37,826 nt of DNA from Streptomyces sp. ATexAB-D23 (GCF_000373645.1 NZ_KB892031.1:1-37826); one strand, 5' to 3'; positions 16,082-24,640 are shown, counted from the stretch's first letter. Program-made: numbers and translations. Notes: generated by a model not told the origin, from the sequence alone.

Positions 16082-16640
16082 GAAGCCCTCAAGGCTGGGT
16101 GTCGTGGTCGGCATGAAAACCGCTGGAGTCTGGCATGAATACCGCTTGAGCGAATGCAGACGGGCACGCAATAAGGTGCGCCGGAAGAGAAGGAAGCCGC
16201 CGTGCGGAAGACGCGGGCGGCAATAAGGAAGCGGAGCCTTGCGCCGGCTGCCCTGGATCGGACACCGATCCGGATTTGCGCAGACCAGTGGCCCGCGAGA
16301 AGTGTGACAGTTGCCCGTGACAGATGTCAACAACAGTTTTCCGGCGGGCCGGTTGGTTGATCTGTAGCGAGTCCCGAGGGAAGTGATGCGACGCACACGA
16401 GGCCTTCTTGACACGTCCGACTCGGCGGGCGCGACAATTGATGGGCATATGGCCGACACCGTACCGGCGAAGTAAATGCCCTCTTCGCCCGATTTGGTTA
16501 TGGCGTGATTACTCCCACGCCCACATGGGGACATCTCAGCAAGGTGACGAGCCGGAAGGCATGGGCACGTTCCGGCCGCCACGAGGACGCCGACCGTAAG
16601 AACAGGACGCTCGGTCTACAGGGGATGCGAGGCCAAAATC
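16082..16640. promoter_or_regulatory. Divergent intergenic region (559 bases)
   Basis: No gene is supported here. GC is clearly lower than in the flanking genes. It separates the minus-strand biosynthetic operon from the plus-strand zinc-ribbon/HTH pair and should hold both promoters. On the plus strand TTGACA (16408-16413) with GACAAT (16433-16438) is a promoter-like pair but with 19-base spacing. Repeated GTGACAG motifs are listed separately. Confidence 0.5.
16304..16329. promoter_or_regulatory. Operator-like repeat: two GTGACAG copies and TGACAGATGTCA palindrome
   Basis: GTGACAG occurs at 16304-16310 and 16317-16323 (13-base step), and the second copy is half of a perfect dyad TGACA-GA-TGTCA (16318-16329). 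On the minus strand the same bases contain TTGACA. It lies 220-250 bases before the SCO6745-like gene. It could bind a local regulator such as the neighbouring HTH protein; this is a guess. Confidence 0.35.
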
Positions 16641-17285
16641 GTGCAGCATCAGCAGGATTACTCGGAAGCATCACAACGATCCAAGAGTCATCACTACGCA
16701 CCCGAAGCGGAATCGTCGCTGGATTCTCCGGCGGAAAGACTGAGCGCAAAGTTGCGGGACGTCAAAGAGGTCTACCGGGACAGCGAGGAGGAGCTGGCCG
16801 TCCTGAGCGGAGGGCCGGTGGAGCGTGTCAGCGGCACCCAGCCGGTGGGCCTGCGCCTCGACGACCGGATGCTGACGCTGCGTTCGCAGGTCACCGATCT
16901 CCTGTGCTCCTGGGCCGGGCTCGTGGTCTCCGAGCGCGGGCTTCCGCCCGTGCCCGGTACGGAGGTCCCGACGCTCCTCCGCTTCCTGGCCGGCCACGTC
17001 CGGTGGCTGGCCGAACACCCGGCGGCCCAGGACCTGGACGCCGAACTGACCGCACTCCTCGAATCGGCACGCTCACTGCTCGGCCCCCGGTCCTACGAGG
17101 TCTCCCTCGGCCTGTGCTGCCACAGCGGCTGTACGGCCCGGCTGCACGCCACGCTGTCGGGCACCCGTGACTCGGTCTACTCCCAGGTGGCCTGCGACGC
17201 CGGGCACACGGTGCCGCCCAGGGAGTGGCTGCTGCTGTCCGGACGGACCCGGCAGGACACCGACCGGACGGGCGGTGGGGCGTGA
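16641..17285 (+). CDS. Zinc-ribbon-like protein of unknown function, possible regulator
   Basis: A 214-residue protein. A polar N-terminus is followed by a predicted coiled/helical stretch (residues 30-55, ERLSAKLRDVKEVYRDSEEE), a helical middle, and a C-terminal metal-site pattern: Cys160-x3-Cys164, then Cys185-x3-His189. Similar two-gene sets (this type of protein plus a small HTH) are common in Streptomyces, and I recall an OvmZ/OvmW pair of this general kind acting as activators in the oviedomycin angucyclinone cluster; I could not verify the match. The GTG at 16641 has GAGG upstream. Its stop overlaps the next GTG by 4 bases. GC of the first 40 codons is lower than the rest, so the start may be further in. 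Confidence 0.6.
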   Translation: MQHQQDYSEASQRSKSHHYAPEAESSLDSPAERLSAKLRDVKEVYRDSEEELAVLSGGPVERVSGTQPVGLRLDDRMLTLRSQVTDLLCSWAGLVVSERGLPPVPGTEVPTLLRFLAGHVRWLAEHPAAQDLDAELTALLESARSLLGPRSYEVSLGLCCHSGCTARLHATLSGTRDSVYSQVACDAGHTVPPREWLLLSGRTRQDTDRTGGGA

Positions 17286-17479
17286 CGGCCGAAGGACGCC
17301 GGCGCACCGTACCGACCGAACTGGCCGCACTGGCCGCGGGCGTCAGCCCGGCCACCATCCGCAAGTGGGTGAGCCGGGGGAAGATCACCCGCTTCGGCAG
17401 CCCGCAGCGCGCCGAATACGATCTGGACGAGCTGTACGAGCTCCTGTCCCGCTCCCCCAGGCGCCCGCGCGGCGACTGA
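17282..17479 (+). CDS. Small helix-turn-helix (MerR/excisionase-like) protein
   Basis: A 65-residue protein with an HTH reading VPTELAALAAGVSPATIRKW followed by a wing-like VSRGKITRFGS and an acidic helix (YDLDELYELL). This is the MerR-like DNA-binding domain alone, without an effector domain. The GTG at 17282 overlaps the upstream stop (GTGA), so both proteins are likely made together and may act as a pair. It probably regulates the divergent biosynthetic operon; the target is inferred from position only. Confidence 0.75.
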   Translation: MTAEGRRRTVPTELAALAAGVSPATIRKWVSRGKITRFGSPQRAEYDLDELYELLSRSPRRPRGD

Positions 17480-17528
17480 TCCGGCGGCGCGGCAACGACC
17501 GGGAAGCACGGATCCGGCCCCGGTGCGG

Positions 17529-18722
17529 TCATGACCGGACGGCCCACGCCGAGGTCACGGCCACGGCCTGCGACGGGGTGAGACGGGGGTCGCAGAACGA
17601 GGTGTAGCGCTCGCCGACGGAGGTCAGATCGGCCTCGGTGTCGGCGCATTCGGTGACGTCGTCGGGCGTCGTCTCCAGGTGCAGGCCACCGGGGACGCCG
17701 CCCGCGTCGCGTACGGCCACCACGAAGCGGGAGACCTCCTGCGCGACGGTCTCCACGATCCGGGTCTTGTGGCCGCCGGGCGCGGTGACGGTATTGCCGT
17801 GCACCGGGTCGGTGAGCCAGATGGCGGGGTGTCCGGCCTCGCGCACCGCCTCGACCAGACGCGGCAGCCGGCCGGCGACCTTGTCGGCGCCCATCCGGGC
17901 GATCAGGGTGAGCCGGCCCGGTTCGCGCCAGGCGTCGAGCCGCTCGCACAGGGCCACCAGCTCCCCGGGCTCCATGGTGGGGCCCACCTTGCAGGCCACC
18001 GGGTTGGCGACCTGGGACAGCATGGCGACGTGCGCGCCGTCGAGCTGACGGGTGCGCTCACCGATCCACGGCCAGTGCGTGGAGCCGAGGAAGAGCCGCC
18101 CCTCGTCGTCGGTGCGCAGCAGGGGCATCTCGTAGTCGAGCAGCAGCGCCTCGTGGCTCGTCCACACCTGAGGGCCCACCGCGTGGTGGCCGGCGCCGCG
18201 CTCGCGCCAGCCCAGGTGTTCGACGGCGTCGCCCGCGGCCATGTAGCCGGTGAGGATGCGCAGCGGGTCGAGCCGGCGGCTCTCGGGGTCCGCCTCGGGT
18301 CCGTTGACCATGTGACCGCGGAACACGGGGAGTTCGAGGCCGCCGACGACCTCGGTGGGCTGGGACCGGGGCTTGGCGAACTGCCCCGCGATGCGGCCCG
18401 CGCGCAGTACGGGCCTGCCGGAGATCAGTCCGAGGACTCCGGCGAGCAGGTCGAGCACAGCCACCTTCCGGGCGACGTGTTCGGGCCCGCACTGCTGGGG
18501 GTCCTCGGCGCAGTCGCCGGACTGCACCACCAGGGCCCTGCCCGAGGCCACGGTGGACAGCAGCGTCCGCAGGGTGCCCACGTCGTCGGGCCGTACGAGG
18601 GCGGGGCGCGCCGCGAGTGTCTCCCTGACCCGGTTCAGCTGGAGCAGATCGGTCCATGCGGGCTGTTGCAGTGCGCCGCGGACGCTGATCTCACGGATCA
18701 CGTCCTTCACGACGTCCTTCAT
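17529..18722 (-). CDS. Class II 3-deoxy-7-phosphoheptulonate (DAHP) synthase
   Basis: A 397-residue enzyme of the plant-like class II family: QSGDCAED, VLRAGRIAGQFAKPRS, ARMGADKV, DPVHGNT, and LHLETTPDDVTEC all match. It condenses phosphoenolpyruvate and erythrose-4-phosphate, the first shikimate step. Primary-metabolism members are around 450 residues; this one is shorter, as copies in antibiotic clusters often are. The ATG at 18722 has GGAG six bases upstream; an upstream ATG at 18836 is in frame but its extension looks non-homologous. Its presence suggests that a shikimate-derived unit is used in, or needed alongside, the product. Confidence 0.92.
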   Translation of the reverse strand: MKDVVKDVIREISVRGALQQPAWTDLLQLNRVRETLAARPALVRPDDVGTLRTLLSTVASGRALVVQSGDCAEDPQQCGPEHVARKVAVLDLLAGVLGLISGRPVLRAGRIAGQFAKPRSQPTEVVGGLELPVFRGHMVNGPEADPESRRLDPLRILTGYMAAGDAVEHLGWRERGAGHHAVGPQVWTSHEALLLDYEMPLLRTDDEGRLFLGSTHWPWIGERTRQLDGAHVAMLSQVANPVACKVGPTMEPGELVALCERLDAWREPGRLTLIARMGADKVAGRLPRLVEAVREAGHPAIWLTDPVHGNTVTAPGGHKTRIVETVAQEVSRFVVAVRDAGGVPGGLHLETTPDDVTECADTEADLTSVGERYTSFCDPRLTPSQAVAVTSAWAVRS

Positions 18723-18893
18723 TGCGTACTCCGATCCAACGGTGCTCTCGCTCGTGTCAGGGGACGTCGTCAAGCCGGGATGCCCGTACGCCTGACCTCG
18801 GGAGGTAGTCGAGGGGTCATCGGGAGTATCGGGCAAGCGACTTGAGACCCGGTCGAGTTCCTGTCGTGATCGGCACGCGGCGCACCGGGGGCG

Positions 18894-19088
18894 TCAGTCG
18901 ATGCCGCGTACGACGTGCGGCTCGGCCATGTCGTCCTCGTCGATGCCCGCGAGCAGCAGCGGCGGGACGGTGCGGAGACCTGTCCTGAGGGTCTTCGCGG
19001 GCCCGCGAAGACCCTCAGGACAGGTCCCAGGGGTGAATTGCGCCGCCTCGTGGACGAACAGAGCGTCCTGTTCCTTGGTGTCGTGCAC
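18894..19088 (-). CDS. Small unknown protein (64 aa) containing a perfect palindrome
   Basis: A GTG at 19088 has a near-ideal ribosome site (GGAGG five bases upstream), 33 bases after the metF-type stop, so it looks like the second gene of a metF - small gene - DAHP synthase group. The product is acidic at both ends (MHDTKEQDALFVHEAAQFTP at the start, GIDEDDMAEP near the end). I recognise no family. Codons in the middle are formed by a perfect 50-bp palindrome, so that stretch reads the same peptide on both strands (CPEGLRGPAKTLRTG). Either a hairpin element has been inserted into a small gene, or the frame is open by chance over a terminator. Confidence 0.5.
   Translation of the reverse strand: MHDTKEQDALFVHEAAQFTPGTCPEGLRGPAKTLRTGLRTVPPLLLAGIDEDDMAEPHVVRGID
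18977..19026. repeat. Perfect 50-bp palindrome (25-bp arms, no loop)
   Basis: The left arm 18977-19001 (begins GACCTGTCCTGAGGG) is the exact reverse complement of 19002-19026, centred on GGG|CCC. It lies between the metF-type gene and the DAHP synthase gene, inside the 64-residue frame. It would form an extremely stable RNA stem, so it may terminate or attenuate transcription; there is no T-run. It could equally be a small mobile (REP/MITE-like) element. Confidence 0.9.
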
Positions 19089-19121
19089 GTGGTCCTCCGC
19101 TCTCAGCAGGTCGGTGGAGCG

Positions 19122-20027
19122 TCAGCGGTGGAGCATCTCCACGCGCCGTCCGCTCCTCGAACCGGTCACGGCGCGGTGGATCTCGGGCGCCGCCGTCGAC
19201 CGGTTGAGCGTGATGTAGTGCAGTCCTGGTGCGCCTTCGGCGAGCAGCCGCTCGGCCATGGCGGTGGCGTACTCGACGCCGATGCGGTATCCGTGCGCCG
19301 GGTTGTCACGGGCGGCGTTCAGGCGGTGTGCCAGGTCCTCGGGGAAGGCCGCGCCGCTCAGTTCCGCGAAGCGGCTGATCTGGCGGGCGTCGGTGGCGGG
19401 CATGATCTCGGGGATGATCGGGATGTCGCAGCCGGCGGCGGCGACCCGGTCGCGCAGTCGCAGATAGTCCTCGACGTGGAAGAACATCTGGGTCAGGGCG
19501 TAGTCGGCGCCGGCCCGGCACTTGGCGACGAAGTGCCTGATGTCGCTCTCCCAGTCGGGCGAGCGGGGGTGCCGTTCGGGGAAGGCCGCCACCCCGATGC
19601 TGAAGTCGCCCAGTTCCCGGACGAGCGAGACCAGTTCGTGGGCGTGCCGGAAGCCGTCGGGGTGCGGGATCCACGGTGCGTTCGGATCGCCAGGCGGGTC
19701 CCCGCGCAGGACGAGGACGTCGCGTACGCCCGCGTCGGCGTACTGGCCGATGATGTGGCGCAGCTGCGCCACGGAGTGGCCGACCGCGGTGAGGTGGGCG
19801 ACCGGGCGCAGCGTCGTTTCGGCGACGATCCGTTTGGTCACCTCGATGGTGCGGTCGCGTGAGGAGCCGCCCGCTCCGTAGGTGACGGAGACGAAGTCGG
19901 GTGCGATGCGTTCGATCCGGCGGATCGCCTGCCACAGGCCGTACATGCCGGCTTCGGTCTTCGGTGGGAAGAACTCGAAGGAGAACGAGGGGTCGGGCCG
20001 GGCGAGGGTGTCACGCAGCGTTGTCAC
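19122..20027 (-). CDS. metF: Methylenetetrahydrofolate reductase (MetF type)
   Basis: A 301-residue TIM-barrel flavoenzyme. It begins with the family signature FSFEFFPPKTEAGM, followed by VSVTYGAGGSSRDRT, LTAVGHS, LVLRGDPPGD, FPERHPRS and a catalytic-barrel end LHYITLNRS. It reduces 5,10-methylene- to 5-methyl-tetrahydrofolate, feeding methionine and S-adenosylmethionine. A cluster-borne copy would raise methyl donor supply, although no methyltransferase gene is in this window. The GTG at 20027 has GGAGAGG upstream. The 200 bases before it show no riboswitch that I recognise. Confidence 0.93.
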   Translation of the reverse strand: MTTLRDTLARPDPSFSFEFFPPKTEAGMYGLWQAIRRIERIAPDFVSVTYGAGGSSRDRTIEVTKRIVAETTLRPVAHLTAVGHSVAQLRHIIGQYADAGVRDVLVLRGDPPGDPNAPWIPHPDGFRHAHELVSLVRELGDFSIGVAAFPERHPRSPDWESDIRHFVAKCRAGADYALTQMFFHVEDYLRLRDRVAAAGCDIPIIPEIMPATDARQISRFAELSGAAFPEDLAHRLNAARDNPAHGYRIGVEYATAMAERLLAEGAPGLHYITLNRSTAAPEIHRAVTGSRSGRRVEMLHR

Positions 20028-20119
20028 GTCCGGCCTCTCCGGCCTTGATGGTTCCGGTCACCGCCATCAGCACGGGGACTCCTTCCATCGCTTCGGATCC
20101 TCCACCATGCGGCCCCTCG

Positions 20120-20136
20120 CACGAGGGTCCCTCGTG
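20120..20136. other. Perfect 8-bp stem hairpin upstream of metF-type gene
   Basis: CACGAGGG-T-CCCTCGTG is a perfect dyad with a one-base centre, about 95 bases before the metF-type start. It could be part of the mRNA leader or a weak terminator. There is no match to a known riboswitch by eye. Confidence 0.45.
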
Positions 20137-21915
20137 AAACGCTCGAACCCGCGTGGAGGCGGCGGCCCCGCAGCTCAAGATCAACTTCTGTGAGAGCCGT
20201 TCTCCCGGACGGCGCCATGACGTGGAAACCGGCCGTCAGAGCCTCTGACGGCCCCTGCCGAGGCCGGACCGTGGAGCACCTTCGAGCGTCCCCGCTGCGG
20301 ACTGGACCACCACTCCCCCGCCCGGAGCGGGGTGGCGCACATCAGGCCCTGCGTCTCTCCCCCGTACGAATCGGACACGCGCCGCCGTGCCGAAGCGCCC
20401 CTCGGCACCACGATGCGCCCTTCGCGAGGGGCGGTGGACCAGTGCCCGTCCGAGGGGGACATCCGCTGGTCGGGGGCGCTTCGACCGCCCCCGTCGGGTG
20501 GTGCGGTTCCGGGGCCCGAGAGGGGGCGAGGCTCGGGTGAGGTACGTGGTGCGGCCTGCTCCGGGCCCGCGCGGCCGCTGCTGTCGCTCGATGCTCGGCG
20601 AGGGTCCTGGGGCCGTTGCTCCTGAGTGATGCGGTTGCTGCCGGCCGGCCTGTATCGGTACCGACGAGCGGATTGAGGTCGAGCGTCATCGAATGCGGAC
20701 GGCCGGCACGTCGTTGCGGACGCGGGGGCACGGCTCGCTCTCGGACCCCTCCGCCGAACGCCGACCGCTTGACGGGCGGACACCTCTCGTGCGGCACGTA
20801 TCCGTTGCTGGTCGTGCGATGTGGAGTCCCCGGCGTACGTCATGCCCGCGCGGTACATCCGTCGATGGACCGCCCCTTGTCGGCGTCCGAGTGACACATT
20901 GTGGGGGCCGGGAGAGGTCTCGAATGGGAGGGCGCGCTCGGCCGTTGATCCTGCACTGGCCGGAGCACGGACCGCCTTGTTTCAGGGGTCCTGGGGGTGC
21001 GTGAGCGTCATGGGTGGATCGCTAGGAGAGGTCTTCCGGTGGGGGAATCGGTGCTCGGGGTCTGGCGATACGTGGAGCCTGGGCACCGTCCCGTGGGGCT
21101 CGTGCTGCCGCGCGTACGGTGCATGATGGCGGGGCTCTGTGGGGGCAGGTGATACACCATGGGGTGGGTCGGATGAGTCCTCAAGGGGAGAGCTTGCGAG
21201 TGTGCTGTTCAGATTGGGGACGTCCGGGGTGCGTGATGGTGGTGCCTTGGTTCTCGCCACAGCTGTGACCTGATGACCGAGGGCACGGAGGCGGTGTCGC
21301 TGATTCCCGGAGGCCGGAAGGGGAACCCGAGGCGTGGGCCTTCTACTGCGTCACGGGCCTGGGGAGTAAGCAACTCAACGAGGGCCATGACCATGCCTCA
21401 ACCTCGTGGTTGCATCCTCCTACCACTCCCCCGACAGGTCATGGACTGGTGGCGATGCCTGCTTCTCTCGGATGACCGTCCCGGTGGACCGTCTTGCCAG
21501 AAGGCGGCCTCCGGCGGTGAGTCAAGAGCGAGCGAGTGAGGCTGATGTATGAAGGCATCCACCGGCCGATGTTTCCGAACGGTGGTATCTCTTCAGCCAG
21601 GCATGCATCTCCTCTGCCCCTCGTTCATGCAAGTTCAGAAGGTGCTAGTGGTGGTGCGGAATCAGCGCTAGAGTGCATAGGTCAGAGCGGTGAAAATGGC
21701 CACTGACCTGGGAAAACAAACAACACTGCAAACATCGGTGCAAGCTTGCGTACAACTAGGAGGCAGTGCGTGAATCATGACCTGCTCTCCCGCATCGATC
21801 GCAGTTTGGGTGACTCGTTGGACGAACGTGTGGTAGCACACTGTCCAGAAGGCCTTTCAGTCCATCTGGTTCAACATGTATGTCTACGCCGCGATACAAG
21901 CCTGCACGATTGCTG

Positions 21916-22175
21916 GCATGCGCACCCATACGCATGCGGAGGCATCAACCGCTCTGTCGGTAGGGTCTCAGGCGTTCGGTCAGGTGAGCACAGACATCAA
22001 CACCAACACCAGTTCCCTAGCAGGCACGGCAGTCGGCACCCAGGCATGCATGGCTACACAGTTGCGTGCACCCATGCATGTCCGTCTCCCAGCCAGTCCA
22101 TTGACCTGTGCCCAAACACAGGTACAGGCACGGATGCAGGCAAGGTCCTCAGCAGGCATGCAACGAAGCATGCAT
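21916..22175. repeat. Cluster of GCATGC/CATGCATG words
   Basis: Six copies of GCATGC or CATGCATG occur at about 21916, 21932, 22044, 22073, 22156 and 22168, in a stretch of lower GC where such words are otherwise rare. Two are part of a longer imperfect repeat (CATGCATGTCCGTCTCCCAG versus CATGCATATCCGCCTGCCCG). They are possible protein-binding sites, for example a partition site roughly 1 kb upstream of parA; unproven. Confidence 0.4.
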
Positions 22176-23046
22176 ATCCGCCTGCCCGCCAGTCACCACA
22201 CCAGCCGAACCACAGAATTCCAAGCGGGCTGGCCAGTGAGTCAGGACGTCACCCGGGCTGCCCAGATGCGGGCAAGCCTCTCAGTCGGCTGCCAAGCCTG
22301 TCGTCCGGTCAGCTTGTCTGCCGCCCCGCAGACCAGCACACAGGTCGCCCCGCCTGCCGCCCTCAGGGCCTGATGCCCGACCTGTACGCACATGCCGCAG
22401 CAAGCTTCCGTGCACTCATCGCTGCGAACAGGCTCTGATGCAGGTACCCACACCCGCGTGCAAAGGAGACAAGCAGCAGGTCGCCCCACTCCCCGGCCTG
22501 CACGCGAGAGGGTCTGACGCACGGCCGGGGAACAACTGGGTCGGGCAATGCACTGACAAACCAGCCAGCAACTTGGTCGCTCAGTAAGCCCGTAGCCACG
22601 TACGCAGGTGAGCATGGAGGGGGAGTGGCCGACCGCTCTCCGAGTGGGCCCTGACATCTGTCCGGCCGTGTGCCACGATGCCGATACCTGGGTGTGTGGG
22701 TCCATGAATGTCATGATCTTCGTGCTAACTTGGGCTCCGCCCTCTCCCACTGCTTTCCTGGAGGTGACTGTCCTTGCTGAGATGCCACCTGGCTCCCTCA
22801 CCGGGCAGTCAACATCTTGGAATGCGATGTGGACGGCATGTACTCAAGCGGCCTTCACAACATCGGGCCACGTGGTGTCACTTGCCGGACTCCCAACCCG
22901 AAGTATCCGTATGAGCTGCGACGACGGGGGAACACGAGGGCGATTCGGTGCCGTGGAGGGCAGGTTCGGGCCCTACCGGACACCGTCTTCGACCGCCTCG
23001 GAGCGCAGAATCGTTCTGAGCGAAGTTTGACCACCCGTACCAGCTC

Positions 23047-23072
23047 AAAAGGGGCGCTTCGCGCCCTGTTTT
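23047..23072 (+). terminator. Intrinsic-terminator-like hairpin in the parA leader
   Basis: GGGCGC-TTC-GCGCCC is flanked by AAAA on the left and TTTT on the right, so it is a symmetric, bidirectional intrinsic-terminator shape. It ends only 27 bases before the parA ATG (23100). It may block read-through into the partition genes or act as an attenuator if the parA promoter lies upstream. Confidence 0.6.
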
Positions 23073-23099
23073 CGGGCCTGAACCAGAGTGAGAGGACCC

Positions 23100-24026
23100 A
23101 TGGCCAGCCCCTTCGAAGCGCCTGACGCTCATGCGCAGCCCCACGGCATCCCTTGGGAGTCGCTGTCGCACATCTTCATGTTCGGCAACGGCAAGGGGGG
23201 CGTCGGTAAGTCGTCCATCTCCGCCAACGCCGCGGGCAAGGCCGCTCGCAGCGGACTGCGCACACTCATCATCGACTGCAACGCGCAAGGCAACATCGCG
23301 CGCGAGCTCGGGTACAAGCGGGCCGAGTGGAACGACGGGGGAGCGGGGCTGATCGAGTCGCTGCGCACCGGCGCACCCCTGACTCCGGTCGAGAACGTGC
23401 GGGAGAACCTGGATGTCGTCCTCGGCGGTCCGGCGCTCGGCGACGAGTTCGGGATCTTCTTCCACACGCTTCTCGCCAAGGAAGGCCCGCAGGCGTATCT
23501 GCGGCTGCTGACGTGCCTGCTGCCGATCGCGCACCGGTACCAGATCATCGTGCTCGACACCCCGCCGGAGAACCCGTCGCTCCAGCGTCTCGCCCTGGCC
23601 GCCGCGCGATGGCTCGTCATCCCGGTCAAGAGCGACGGGGGCGCGGAGGACGGTCTCGCGCAGATCGGGCTCGAGTTCTCCTACGTCAAGTTCGTCAGCC
23701 ACATCAATCCGCACATCGCGCTGCTCGGCGTACTGCTGTTCGACACCGGGCGCAACTACAGCGGCATTCACGCCGATGTGCGGCTCCAGGTGCAGAAGGT
23801 GCTGGGTGCGGAGGCCCACATGTTCAAGCACCTCATCGGGCACACGGAGTCGGTAGCCAGGCTGGTGCGGAAACGCGGTCTGCTCGTCCACGAGCTGGCG
23901 GAACAGCGGGCGAACGGCGACCGGTCCGTCCCCGGGGCCGTGACGGGGCTCGACTCGGACTACGAAGGATTCACCGAAGAGATGTTCGCAAGGGCCCTGG
24001 AGCTCAGGAAGGACGCCGCGGCATGA
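23100..24026 (+). CDS. parA: ParA-type plasmid partition ATPase
   Basis: A 308-residue deviant-Walker ATPase: GKGGVGKSS at 31-39, IIDCNAQGN (Asp60; the usual D-PQ is C-N-A-Q), and IVLDTPPEN. The short N-terminus lacks an HTH, so it is closest to small plasmid ParA/SCP1-like proteins rather than P1 ParA. It moves plasmid copies by ATP-driven binding to nucleoid DNA together with the next protein. The ATG at 23100 has GAGAGGA upstream. The 4-base overlap with the following gene (ATGA at 24023) shows a two-gene par operon. Confidence 0.92.
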   Translation: MASPFEAPDAHAQPHGIPWESLSHIFMFGNGKGGVGKSSISANAAGKAARSGLRTLIIDCNAQGNIARELGYKRAEWNDGGAGLIESLRTGAPLTPVENVRENLDVVLGGPALGDEFGIFFHTLLAKEGPQAYLRLLTCLLPIAHRYQIIVLDTPPENPSLQRLALAAARWLVIPVKSDGGAEDGLAQIGLEFSYVKFVSHINPHIALLGVLLFDTGRNYSGIHADVRLQVQKVLGAEAHMFKHLIGHTESVARLVRKRGLLVHELAEQRANGDRSVPGAVTGLDSDYEGFTEEMFARALELRKDAAA

Positions 24027-24640
24027 CACCGCCGAAGAACAAGAGGACCGAAGCCCAGGACGACGAGCAGAGCATGTCGGACGAAGGCGTCGGCAACCTG
24101 TTCAGCGGGGGAGGGGCGCCGTCCGGCGCGCTCGCCGGCTGGGCCACGCCGCAGAGCCCCGCACCCGCCGCCACGCCGCCACAGCCCGTCCCGGCCGCCG
24201 TACGCCCCGTCGTCGTACCGCAGCCCAGCCGTGAGCTCGCCGACGAGCCCGCACCGGCGGTCGCGGACGCGGACACGGCGAAGCCGGTGGGGTTCTACGT
24301 GTCGGCCAATGTGGCCGCCCGTTTCCGCAAGCTGCGCAAGAGTAGTGACCTGACGCACACCCAGATCGTGTTTCTCGCGGTGGAGGCCGCCGTCGAGAAG
24401 GGACTCGCCCAGGTGGTCGAGGACGCCCGCCGCGCGCCCAAGTTCCAGTCGAAGCTGTTCGCGGTCGCCCCGGACAACACGGATCTGCGCGGGCTCGGAC
24501 CCGTACAGCTCCAGTACAAGCCGACGAGGGCTCAGCGCGGGGTCATCGACGGACTGGTGAGCGAGGCCGGGCTGCCGGACCACACCAAGTTCCTGGCGGT
24601 CGTGCTCGACCAGTACCTGCCGGGGCGCAGGGACGCCTGA
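24023..24640 (+). CDS. Putative partition DNA-binding partner (ParB/ParG-like role, ribbon-helix-helix)
   Basis: A 205-residue protein. Residues 1-90 are disordered and rich in Ala, Pro and Gln. Residues 93-135 look like a ribbon-helix-helix: a strand GFYVSANVAARFRKLRKSS, then a helix beginning THTQIVFLAVEAAVEKG. A mixed C-terminal domain follows (QLQYKPTRAQRGVIDGLVSE). Position directly after parA, with ATGA overlap, makes a centromere-binding adaptor the best guess; it is not a canonical ParB (no ParB/Srx motif). It likely binds repeats in the adjacent 24713-25182 block. Confidence 0.65.
   Translation: MTPPKNKRTEAQDDEQSMSDEGVGNLFSGGGAPSGALAGWATPQSPAPAATPPQPVPAAVRPVVVPQPSRELADEPAPAVADADTAKPVGFYVSANVAARFRKLRKSSDLTHTQIVFLAVEAAVEKGLAQVVEDARRAPKFQSKLFAVAPDNTDLRGLGPVQLQYKPTRAQRGVIDGLVSEAGLPDHTKFLAVVLDQYLPGRRDA

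Larger units (their letters stand above)
20028..23099. other. Gene-poor region of about 3.1 kb
   Basis: No open frame here looks like a real protein: the longer ones are Arg/Pro/Ser-rich or repeat-derived, overlap on both strands and lack family features. The part 20190-21000 is GC-rich and may be decayed coding DNA. From about 21550 to 22900 GC falls noticeably, and the sequence carries clustered GCATGC words and imperfect direct repeats (for example 22073-22099 versus 22170-22196). The region ends at the parA leader hairpin. It could be plasmid non-coding DNA, a centromere region or junction debris. Confidence 0.6.

Noticed and set aside
18723..18836. 38-residue N-terminal extension of the DAHP synthase
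   Set aside because: The ATG at 18836 is in frame, but the added sequence is Ser/Thr-rich and not family-like; ATG 18722 has GGAG at ideal distance.
20028..20230. Possible SAM, SAH or cobalamin riboswitch before the metF-type gene
   Set aside because: I looked for the conserved cores on the minus strand and found none; only a short hairpin at 20120-20136.
21770..22438. Open frame with AGGAGG before a GTG start (223 codons)
   Set aside because: The ribosome site is good, but the product is His/Pro/Ser/Cys-rich and derives from degenerate repeats, an overlapping frame (21876-22373) is equally open, and codon third positions lack the usual GC bias. Kept only as part of the gene-poor region.
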